Of a stretch of DNA of 51,312 bases, positions 44,758 to 51,312 are shown one piece after another (the stretch's first letter is position 1; every line of letters starts with the position of its first letter). Made by a program: the position numbers and the translations under genes. This stretch comes from Zetaproteobacteria bacterium CG_4_9_14_3_um_filter_49_83 (lineage in GTDB: Bacteria > Pseudomonadota > Zetaproteobacteria > Mariprofundales > Mariprofundaceae): positions 1 to 51,312 of the forward strand of contig PFXG01000061.1 in assembly GCA_002791545.1 (NCBI GenBank), in the 5' to 3' direction. The notes under the pieces were generated by a model. It saw only the letters and a program-made list of their open reading frames with translations, did not search any database and was not told the origin of the DNA.

Positions 44758-46521
44758 ATGATAAGTGAATCACTTATACACATTGGTATCATATCCGGGG
44801 TCATCATTATTGCCCTGATCACGCTGGGTATGATTTTATCACGTCTGTACACGCGGGCATCAAAAGAGGTGTCGTTTGTGCGAACCGGTTTTGGTGGCCA
44901 GAAGGTGATCATGAACGGCGGCGCCCTGGTGTTGCCCGTCCTGCATGAAGTAATACCGGTGAATATGAATACATTGCGACTTGAGGTGCGGCGCGCCAAT
45001 GAGCAGGCGCTGATTACGCATGATCGGATGCGCGTTGATGTTACGGCAGAATTTTATGTGCGGGTGAAGCCGACCGAGGATTCGATTGCCAACTCTGCCC
45101 AGACACTGGGTATGAAAACAATGAATCCGGCTCTGCTTAAAGAACTTGTCGAAGGTAAGTTTGTAGATGCGCTACGTGCCGTGGCCGCAGAAATGAATAT
45201 GGAAGAGCTGCACGAAAAGCGGGTTGATTTTGTGCAGAAGGTACAGCAGGTGGTATCGGAAGATTTGTTGAAAAATGGTCTGGAGCTGGAAGCCGTATCA
45301 TTAACCGGTCTGGATCAGACAAGTTTTGAACATTTCAATCCGCAAAATGCATTTGATGCTGAAGGCTTGACCAAGCTGACCGAAGCCATTGAATCACGCC
45401 GCAAAAAACGCAATGATATCGAGCAGGATACGATGGTAGCCATCCAGCTGAAGAATCTGGAAGCTGAAAGACAGAAGCTGGATATTCTGCGTGAAGAGGA
45501 ATACGCCAAACTTCAGCAAACACGTGAAGTAGCCGTACGCAGAGCTGCACAAAAAGCAGAGATAGCCAGTCAGGAAGCCGAGAAAGAGCGTGAGGCGCAA
45601 GAGGCGCAAATTGTCGCCAAGCGGCAGGTCGATCTGGCGAATCTGGAAGCCAGGCGCTCTGTTGAGCAAGAGCGCATTGCCATGGAGCAGTTGGTCAACG
45701 AAAAGGAAATCGCCAAGAGCCGCGCTATTGAAACGGCAGAGATTGAGCGGAAGAAAACCGTTGAACTGTCGGAGCAGATACGTGCGATTGCCATAGCGGA
45801 AAAATCGAAGGAGCAATCAGAAGCACAGGCCGAAGCAGACCACGCCCGTGCTGAAGCCGTGAAAGCTGAGGAACAGGTGATCACCGTGCGTGAAACCGAA
45901 AAGGCTGAACGTCTCAAATCCATTGAAATCGTGCACGCGCGTCAGGCGGCGGAAAAGGATGCGATTACCATCACCGTCGCCGCCGATGCCGAGAAAATAG
46001 CGGCAGAAGATCGCGCCGAAGCTGTGAAAACACTGGCTGAGGCAACAGCAGCCAAACAAAGGATTGAAGCCGAGGGCGAAGCGGATGCCGAAATGAAACG
46101 GGTTGAGGCAGCAGCCAAACGCTATGTGGTGGAAGCTGCAGGCAAAAGGGCCTTGCATGAGGCTGATAATTTACTCTCTGAAGAACAAATTGCCATGCAG
46201 ATACGTCTGGCCCTGATTAAGCATCTGCCGGAAATCATCAAAGAAAGCGTTAAACCGATGGAGCAAATCGATGCCATCAAAATCTTTCAGGTTGATGGTC
46301 TGAATGTTGGTGCTTCAGGCGGTGGTCAGGAATCCGGGCAGGGTGGCAATCTTGCCGATCAGGTGGTGAACAGTGCGCTGCGCTACCGGGCGCAGGGCCC
46401 GTTGCTTGATTCTCTGATGCGTGAAATAGGGCTTGAGGGCGGCGATATCAACAAACTGGGTTCTGCCGCATCCACACACATTCAGAAAAAAACAGAGAAG
46501 CCAGCCGATAAAAAAGAATAA
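44758..46521 (+). CDS. yqiK: Flotillin-like SPFH protein YqiK
   Basis: The 587-residue protein has one N-terminal membrane helix (residues 8-28). An SPFH/band 7 domain follows (VSFVRTGFGGQKVIMNGGAL, RMRVDVTAEFYVRVKPTED, GLELEAVSLTGLDQTSFEHF), then a very long Glu/Ala-rich coiled coil (about 210-480) and a C-terminal oligomerisation region. Flotillins build membrane microdomain scaffolds. Length and domain order fit YqiK. The ribosome site GGGAGGG lies 8 bases upstream. It ends the PspA operon before a hairpin. Confidence 0.9.
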   Translation: MISESLIHIGIISGVIIIALITLGMILSRLYTRASKEVSFVRTGFGGQKVIMNGGALVLPVLHEVIPVNMNTLRLEVRRANEQALITHDRMRVDVTAEFYVRVKPTEDSIANSAQTLGMKTMNPALLKELVEGKFVDALRAVAAEMNMEELHEKRVDFVQKVQQVVSEDLLKNGLELEAVSLTGLDQTSFEHFNPQNAFDAEGLTKLTEAIESRRKKRNDIEQDTMVAIQLKNLEAERQKLDILREEEYAKLQQTREVAVRRAAQKAEIASQEAEKEREAQEAQIVAKRQVDLANLEARRSVEQERIAMEQLVNEKEIAKSRAIETAEIERKKTVELSEQIRAIAIAEKSKEQSEAQAEADHARAEAVKAEEQVITVRETEKAERLKSIEIVHARQAAEKDAITITVAADAEKIAAEDRAEAVKTLAEATAAKQRIEAEGEADAEMKRVEAAAKRYVVEAAGKRALHEADNLLSEEQIAMQIRLALIKHLPEIIKESVKPMEQIDAIKIFQVDGLNVGASGGGQESGQGGNLADQVVNSALRYRAQGPLLDSLMREIGLEGGDINKLGSAASTHIQKKTEKPADKKE

Positions 46522-46527
46522 TGATGT

Positions 46528-46560
46528 GGGCCATGCTGTAGTTGCATCATGGCCCGTTCA
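46528..46560 (+). terminator. Terminator after yqiK
   Basis: GGGCCATG and CATGGCCC form an 8-bp perfect stem with a 12-base loop, followed by gttcattttt. It sits 6 bases after the yqiK stop and may also serve the convergent methyltransferase. Confidence 0.65.
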
Positions 46561-46580
46561 TTTTTACGCTGGGTCTGGCG

Positions 46581-47246
46581 TTATAACGCTGCCCGCTTGT
46601 AGGTCATGATGCGGCCACGGTAGGGCTCGTCGTTGTGCAGGGTGATTTGGGTTCGTTCTTCATAGCAGCTAAAGCCCAGCTTCTTCATGCGGGTATTGAA
46701 TTTTCCTGCGTTGCCGCGATTGGGATCAATAATAATGATCTCAACACGTGGCTGGGCATGGCGAAGAATAAACGCAGAGAGCTGGGTAAAATGATCCTGT
46801 TCGTAGAGCAGGTCGGAGCCAATAATCAGGTCAAACAATTGGGGGCTATTAGCGATGCTGGTCCAGTCACAGGTGATGGTATCAATGTCATCGAGATGAT
46901 TGAGCATGGCGTTGACAGCCAAAAAAGGTGATGCAAGCGGATGATAATCGCTGCTGGTGATATCAGCGCCACGGTGTTTAAGCACCAGGCTGGCAAGCCC
47001 GAGTCCGCAACCGACTTCCAGAATACGAATGCCATCGATTGCCGGGCGCACGCTCATCAATTGTGCCAATACCTGCGACGAGGGCCAGACCACGCCGAAC
47101 AGCGACCATTGTGCCGAGCTGATGCCGGCTTGTTCGGCAATGCCTGCCCGATCAGAGAATTGCAGAACATCCTGAAGTGAGCGGATACGGTAATCGGTTC
47201 CACCAAAGGTGTAAGTCTCAAACCGAACTTTGTAACCTGGAAGCAT
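46581..47246 (-). CDS. Class I methyltransferase (METTL/lysine-methyltransferase-like)
   Basis: The 221-residue protein starts MLPGYKVRFETYTFGG. It has VVWPSSQVLAQLM, motif I ILEVGCGLGLASLVLKHRGA, TSSDYHPLASPFLAVNAM, the ITCDWTS and LIIGSDLLYEQDH segments and IIIDPNRGNAGKF, a layout shared with METTL21-like protein methyltransferases and nicotinamide N-methyltransferase-like enzymes. The target is unknown. ATG 47246 fits a GAGAGGG upstream; the open frame further upstream to 47420 is not supported. Monocistronic. Confidence 0.75.
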   Translation of the reverse strand: MLPGYKVRFETYTFGGTDYRIRSLQDVLQFSDRAGIAEQAGISSAQWSLFGVVWPSSQVLAQLMSVRPAIDGIRILEVGCGLGLASLVLKHRGADITSSDYHPLASPFLAVNAMLNHLDDIDTITCDWTSIANSPQLFDLIIGSDLLYEQDHFTQLSAFILRHAQPRVEIIIIDPNRGNAGKFNTRMKKLGFSCYEERTQITLHNDEPYRGRIMTYKRAAL

Positions 47247-47453
47247 CTGCTGCCCTCTCGTTTTTTCTACAGAAGAAAAAGTCAGTGCGGACGAAACAAC
47301 GTGTAAGGAAGCAGTCAGGGCTGAGATAAAAAAAACATGATGCCAGAAAGGCGATTCACAAGCGATGGAAATAAGCTGAATTGAAGGCAGGATCAATGCT
47401 TGCCGAGAAAAACGGCGCATGATTGTAGGATATCAAAGGGTTGGGGGTGGGGC

Positions 47454-47867
47454 ATGCAATTGACTGATCAAAAGAAGGTCTGGAGTAAAATAGCCGTGTT
47501 CGTCTGGGCTTCGTTGCTGTTTTCGAACCCGCTGATATGGGCCTTGCTTTATTTCGCTAAACAGGACTTGCAGATGGGGCTGCCACCCGACTATGCGTAT
47601 TTCATTCTGGTAGCAGGCATCACCGCTGGCGTGGCATCGATGGTGCTGCACAAGCGATTCGCGGCAGCTGTGAACGCACCAACGACTAAGTTGGATGAAT
47701 ATTTGAACAAGGTTCTGGCAAGCATGGTTATCGGCATGGCCGTGAGCGAGATTCCTTTCTTCATGGGCTTGCTCGGCTGGATGATCGGCGGCTTTGTGCA
47801 AACCGCTACGCTGCTGGCAATTATGAGCTTTCTACTGCAATTACGTTTCAAGCCTCCGAAGTTTTAA
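47454..47867 (+). CDS. Small multi-helix membrane protein
   Basis: The 137-residue protein has about four hydrophobic segments (near 14-36, 47-66, 87-108, 112-130). The segments ASMVIGMAVSEIPFFMGLLG and GFVQTATLLAIMSFLLQLRF recall the second half of F-type ATPase-like or DUF-type small membrane proteins, but no family is recognised with confidence. ATG 47454 follows a purine-rich GGGGGTGGGG stretch. It stands alone between a divergent methyltransferase and another small membrane protein. Confidence 0.65.
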   Translation: MQLTDQKKVWSKIAVFVWASLLFSNPLIWALLYFAKQDLQMGLPPDYAYFILVAGITAGVASMVLHKRFAAAVNAPTTKLDEYLNKVLASMVIGMAVSEIPFFMGLLGWMIGGFVQTATLLAIMSFLLQLRFKPPKF

Positions 47868-48063
47868 GTCTGGGAACGAAGCTGCAAAAAGGTTATCTGG
47901 AGCATGACCATGTGTTGCTGGTGACATTGAATATCCTCTTTCTGCTCATTTTCAAACTTCCCCCCATCTTGGGGATGTGCGAATGCTCGAATTGCTGAGA
48001 ATGGCGCATATTGAAAGACAAAACAGCGATACAATTGTTTATCGCTAAAAGTGAGGGAAAATC

Positions 48064-48285
48064 ATGGATCAGCATCAAAAGGAAGTATCGGTTATTATTG
48101 TTCTGGCTATATGTGGACCGCTGGCATGTGCTGTTGGCTTCGCATTTGATCATCTGTTTGAAGGGGTGTTACTTGCTCTGCTTTGTGCGGTTCTGGCCTT
48201 TTTCCGTGCAATTCGCATGGAAGACAGTTCAATGTTTGATGACGATAAAAATTCACATGAATTGCAGGATCATTTGCTTAATTAA
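48064..48285 (+). CDS. Small membrane protein of unknown function
   Basis: The 73-residue protein has two hydrophobic helices (VSVIIVLAICGPLACAVGFA and GVLLALLCAVLAFFRAI) and an acidic, polar tail. GTGAGGG lies about 8 bases before the ATG. No family is recognised. The 195 bases before it and after the preceding gene hold a small CCCC/GGGG hairpin near 47960 only. Confidence 0.5.
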   Translation: MDQHQKEVSVIIVLAICGPLACAVGFAFDHLFEGVLLALLCAVLAFFRAIRMEDSSMFDDDKNSHELQDHLLN

Positions 48286-48479
48286 TCTTTGCTAATTAAT
48301 TATTCCCATCCATTTATTTCTAACGGAAAGGATCAACAACTCTACATGGGGCATTTTGTCGACGGTTTAGCCTGTCGAATTAGCAAAAAAAATTGTTACA
48401 GGGTGTATTAGGGCTTAATGTCTGGGCACAGGTTCTTGTTGGTAGAGGTAAATTCAATGCTGAAGGGACGGGAGGATTT

Positions 48480-49394
48480 ATGCTGGATGTTGATCATAAA
48501 GAGCTGGATGGGATTTTGATTCAGATTGATCAGGCGATAGATAATCACGACCAGTGGTGCGCGCAACTTTCTCGAACCCTGATTTGTAAATTGCCACCGG
48601 ATCAGCGCGATCTTGAAAAAGGCGCACACAAATTATGCCGTTTTGGGCAGTGGTATTATCAGTATTCCAATCCGGCACTGCGCAGTCACCCCACCTTTGC
48701 TGCTATCGAGCACGAACATGAACTATTACATGAACAGGTTTCAAAACTGCTTAACGTTTCCATGGTGGAGTACCAGCACATAGACGTGCGCTCTTTTGAC
48801 GAGTTTGCCAATACGTTGCAACGTATGCGTTTGCAGCTTTTTTCCCTTAAGCATGAAATTGAAGGTGACCTGAATAATCTCGATCCGCTGACCAATACCT
48901 ATAACCGCTATGGCATGCTGGCCATGTTGCGTGAGCAACAGGAACTGGTTGCTCGCGGTGTAAGCAGTTGTTCGTTGGCTATGGTGGATATTGACTTCTT
49001 TAAACAGGTCAATGATCAGTATGGTCACAGGATGGGAGATCGCGTACTTGCAAGTATTGCGTCGATACTACTTAAGAGCCAGCGTCCTTACGATAAGTTG
49101 TTCCGTTACGGCGGAGAGGAGTTTGTCGCCATGTTTCCCAATACAACAGTGGAAGCGGCGCTATTGATTGCTGAGCGTTTACGAATAATTGTTGAAGAGA
49201 ATCATGTCGAAATTGAGAGGTTACCCGTCAGAATAACCATTTCGATGGGTATCTCTGCCATTGATGCTAATACCAGTGTCGAAAACTCAATTGAACAAGC
49301 CGATGCTGCCATGTATGCGGCGAAACAAAGTGGTCGCAATCAAGTGAAATTATGGTCTCCATCGCCGGGAATGACATGTCCCCCTGAATTTTGA
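48480..49394 (+). CDS. Diguanylate cyclase with zinc-binding CZB domain (DgcZ-like)
   Basis: The 304-residue cytoplasmic protein pairs a CZB domain (residues ~1-130) with a GGDEF domain. His23, Cys53, His80 and His84 match, one residue shifted, the zinc ligands of E. coli DgcZ (His22, Cys52, His79, His83). The cyclase domain has LTNTYNRYGML, MVDIDFFKQVNDQYGHRMGD and the active YGGEEF motif. An RxxD I-site (RPYD) lies five residues before it. It should make cyclic di-GMP, with zinc lowering activity as in DgcZ. ATG 48480 is chosen for the GGGAGGA upstream. Confidence 0.9.
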   Translation: MLDVDHKELDGILIQIDQAIDNHDQWCAQLSRTLICKLPPDQRDLEKGAHKLCRFGQWYYQYSNPALRSHPTFAAIEHEHELLHEQVSKLLNVSMVEYQHIDVRSFDEFANTLQRMRLQLFSLKHEIEGDLNNLDPLTNTYNRYGMLAMLREQQELVARGVSSCSLAMVDIDFFKQVNDQYGHRMGDRVLASIASILLKSQRPYDKLFRYGGEEFVAMFPNTTVEAALLIAERLRIIVEENHVEIERLPVRITISMGISAIDANTSVENSIEQADAAMYAAKQSGRNQVKLWSPSPGMTCPPEF

Positions 49395-49532
49395 AGTGAC
49401 GGCCTTTATCTTCCCCCCTCTATTTAAATTGGCAGCATCATGTTTTGATAGCATCCTCATAACCACGTGGTGCGCTGAAGCTGCAATCGGCTAGACTCCC
49501 GGCGAGGAAACATCGATGCGAGGCGAACCGAC

Positions 49533-49745
49533 ATGAGAGAAGTTGAAATTTCCAGAGAGCCGATCGAACTGAATAAACTGTTGAAGTTCGAGAATCTGGT
49601 GGCCAGCGGTGGCGAGGCGAATCAGGTGCTTGAAGAAGGTCTGGTTAGGGTCAACGGACAGGTAGAGACGCGGAAACGGAAAAAAATCATAGCCGGCGAT
49701 ATCATCGAGTTCGGTAACGAGAAGTTTATCATTCGAAAGTCATGA
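49533..49745 (+). CDS. S4-domain RNA-binding protein (YbcJ-like)
   Basis: The 70-residue protein is a single S4 domain: IELNKLLKFENLVASGGEAN, VLEEGLVRVNGQVETRKRKK and AGDIIEF. The RVNGxxExRKRKK stretch is the RNA-contact surface. Such proteins (YbcJ, YaaA-like) bind structured RNA, possibly ribosomal. GAGGCGA precedes the ATG. It lies 34 bases before the exporter gene and may be cotranscribed. Confidence 0.85.
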   Translation: MREVEISREPIELNKLLKFENLVASGGEANQVLEEGLVRVNGQVETRKRKKIIAGDIIEFGNEKFIIRKS

Positions 49746-49779
49746 ACAGCCTCCGCCACAAGGCGGTATTCAAATCATC

Positions 49780-51006
49780 ATGCAAGTAAAGCAACAAACG
49801 GGCATTCTCGTGCCGCTGTCACTGGTCGTGGCAGCTCTGGCAACGCTGGCGCCGTTCAGCATCGACACTTATCTGCCCTCATTTCCCGACATTGCCGCAG
49901 GACTGACTGCCAGCGATGCACAGATGCAACTTACTCTCAGTCTGTATCTGCTGGCATCGGCCATTTCGACACTGATTTACGGGCCGATTTCCGACGGTTT
50001 TGGCCGTCGCCGGGTGATCATGGTGGCGCTGGCTATCTACGTGCTTGCGTCCATCGGTTGCGCGCTGGCGGAGAGTATCGACCAGCTGATTTTGATGCGC
50101 ATCGGGCAGGGCTTGTCGGCAAGTGCCGGTATGGTCATCGGCCGGGCCATGGTTCGCGATGTTTATCAAGGCCCCGAGGCACAACGGGTGATGGCGCGAG
50201 TCATGTTGTTGTTTGCGATTGCTCCGGCCATAGCGCCGATTATCGGTGGCTGGTTGCATGATATTTTGGGTTGGCATTCGGTGTTTCTGTTTCTGGCGCT
50301 GGTGGCGCTGGCCTTGCTGCTGATGCTCTGGCTGGCTACGGCCGAGACGCTGGCTCCGGAGATGCGTTACAGTGTTCACCCCGTGGCCATTGCCAGAGCT
50401 TACGGCATGGCTTTGCGGCACAGGCATTATCTGGCGCTGGTTTTCTGTTTCGCCATGATGTTCAGTGGCTTTTTTATCTATGTCGCCGGTGCACCCAGCG
50501 TGATCTACGGTTTTCTCGGTCTCGGCGTGAATGATTTCTGGGTGATGTTCGTGCCCAGCGTGGCAGCGATTATGCTCGGTTCGCAGGTTTCAGGCTGGCT
50601 GGCCGGAAGGCTGTCACTCGAGAAAACCGTAGGGCTCGGCCTTGGCCTGCTGCTATTGGCCTCGCTGATCAATATCCTGCAAAGCCTGCTGTTATCACCA
50701 ACGCCGCTGAGCGTGGTTGCACCGCTGGCGCTGTATGTGCTCGGCATGGCTGTAAGCATGCCGGTGATTAATCTGATGGCACTGGACTGTTTTCCGCACA
50801 ATCGCGGCATGGCCTCGGCGATGCAGAACTTTGTGCAAATGGCGTTCACCGCACTGGTCGTGGGGGCTGTGGTGCCACTGGTGACGGTCTCCTTACCATG
50901 GATGACGCTGACGATGTTTGCTCTGAGCCTGTTGGGTGTGATGCTATGGATGCTGCGCGGCCGTAGCCCGCCGGAAGAGCGTATCGTCATCCGGCAAACA
51001 GAATGA
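49780..51006 (+). CDS. Bcr/CflA-type multidrug MFS exporter
   Basis: The 408-residue inner-membrane protein has 12 predicted helices. The N-terminal APFSIDTYLPSFPDIAAGL and the loop YGPISDGFGRRRVIM are signatures of the DHA1 Bcr/CflA subfamily, which expels drugs such as bicyclomycin or chloramphenicol by proton antiport. Motif C-like APAIAPIIGGWLHDILGWHS supports an antiporter. The actual substrate cannot be deduced. Confidence 0.9.
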   Translation: MQVKQQTGILVPLSLVVAALATLAPFSIDTYLPSFPDIAAGLTASDAQMQLTLSLYLLASAISTLIYGPISDGFGRRRVIMVALAIYVLASIGCALAESIDQLILMRIGQGLSASAGMVIGRAMVRDVYQGPEAQRVMARVMLLFAIAPAIAPIIGGWLHDILGWHSVFLFLALVALALLLMLWLATAETLAPEMRYSVHPVAIARAYGMALRHRHYLALVFCFAMMFSGFFIYVAGAPSVIYGFLGLGVNDFWVMFVPSVAAIMLGSQVSGWLAGRLSLEKTVGLGLGLLLLASLINILQSLLLSPTPLSVVAPLALYVLGMAVSMPVINLMALDCFPHNRGMASAMQNFVQMAFTALVVGAVVPLVTVSLPWMTLTMFALSLLGVMLWMLRGRSPPEERIVIRQTE

Positions 51007-51097
51007 CATTGCTATGCCCTTGAATTATTAAGGGAAGCGTCCCGTTTTCCCTCAATCATCGGCAAGGCAATAAAGAACAGGTTTATGCGCTGCCTGA

Positions 51098-51265
51098 GCA
51101 TGCAGCCGGAACATTCAAAAGCGAAACTATGCCAGCTATCAGTATGGCGATTCGCTACGGGCGCTCGAAGGGTTTGAACGAGCCCTGCAAGCGGATCGTG
51201 GCAACGGATTTGCCCATCTCCGACATTCCGCACCCATAATTTTTAATTTCAGGAATAACACCTGA
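51098..51265 (+). pseudogene. Possible TPR-protein remnant
   Basis: A start-less open stretch includes NYASYQYGDSLRALEGFERA and LQADRGN, which fits one tetratricopeptide repeat (the A-x-Y...G-D...A-L-x-x-F-x-x-A-L pattern), then ends at a TGA. There is no upstream coding context. Chance similarity is possible. The rest of 51007-51312 shows nothing recognisable. Confidence 0.25.
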
Positions 51266-51312
51266 GATAGCGAGTTCCCATTAGGCGCAACAGTTTCTCA
51301 TGTTGATTATTG

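Noticed and set aside
49752-49765. CCGCC/GGCGG hairpin between the S4 gene and the exporter as a terminator
   Set aside because: The stem is only 5 bp and no T-run follows; it is more likely incidental.

Overview
The window reads as chromosomal DNA of a Gram-negative proteobacterium. It carries lipid A and LPS-core genes (lpxK, waaA, waaC, waaF, an LpxL-type acyltransferase, an O-antigen ligase), a trpE-trpG-trpD-trpC run, tsaD, a tRNA-Ala and many PAS-type sensor kinases. No marker fixes the lineage. Zetaproteobacteria or a related marine/aquatic group is a guess from overall gene style, not a demonstrated assignment.

Positions 1-4700 are a mobile-element graveyard. Broken IS5 and IS30 transposases lie beside an intact methyltransferase-DsrE-ArsR operon with its own promoter and dyad operator. 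Two inverted ~130-bp REP/MITE-like elements follow, then a truncated toxin with an intact antitoxin, a 66-bp palindromic element, a Fic N-terminal fragment joined to the C-terminus of a REP-associated tyrosine transposase (RAYT), and a degenerate YoeB-like toxin. Several gene breakpoints fall exactly at the repeat edges.

Positions 4785-10431 hold a DEDDh exonuclease (minus strand), a dyad-rich 0.6-kb intergenic region, and a plus-strand tsaD - dicarboxylate/amino-acid symporter - MotA/TolQ-like - MotB/ExbD-like run. The last pair looks like a proton-driven stator with a long coiled coil and no OmpA-type peptidoglycan-binding domain. It is the best candidate here for an undescribed machine.

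Positions 23540 down to 10483 (minus strand) form one tightly coupled 15-gene envelope operon. In order: Trm112-like protein, LpxL-type acyltransferase, SAM methyltransferase, WaaF, WaaC (probable TTG start), DUF3108 protein, SAM methyltransferase, ICMT-like membrane methyltransferase, third heptosyltransferase-like GT9, NodU/WapO-type carbamoyltransferase, GT4, GT2, left-handed beta-helix acyltransferase, O-antigen ligase, SAM methyltransferase. It predicts a heptose-containing LPS core that is carbamoylated, acylated and methylated.

Positions 23751-42489 are dominated by signalling. A PhnD-like binding protein is paired with a hybrid kinase. A CHASE-domain hybrid kinase is the last cistron of a trpEGDC-waaA-lpxK-kinase operon. 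A Tat-exported binding protein heads a kinase - response regulator - hybrid kinase operon. Neither binding protein has transporter genes beside it, so both may act as periplasmic sensors. A tRNA-Ala(GGC) with promoter and terminator separates two of these operons.

Positions 42780-51312 contain an RHH protein - PspA - YqiJ - YqiK (flotillin) membrane-stress operon with an operator-like dyad over its promoter, a methyltransferase, two small membrane proteins, a zinc-binding diguanylate cyclase resembling DgcZ, an S4 RNA-binding protein and a Bcr/CflA-type drug exporter. The right end holds a possible TPR remnant.
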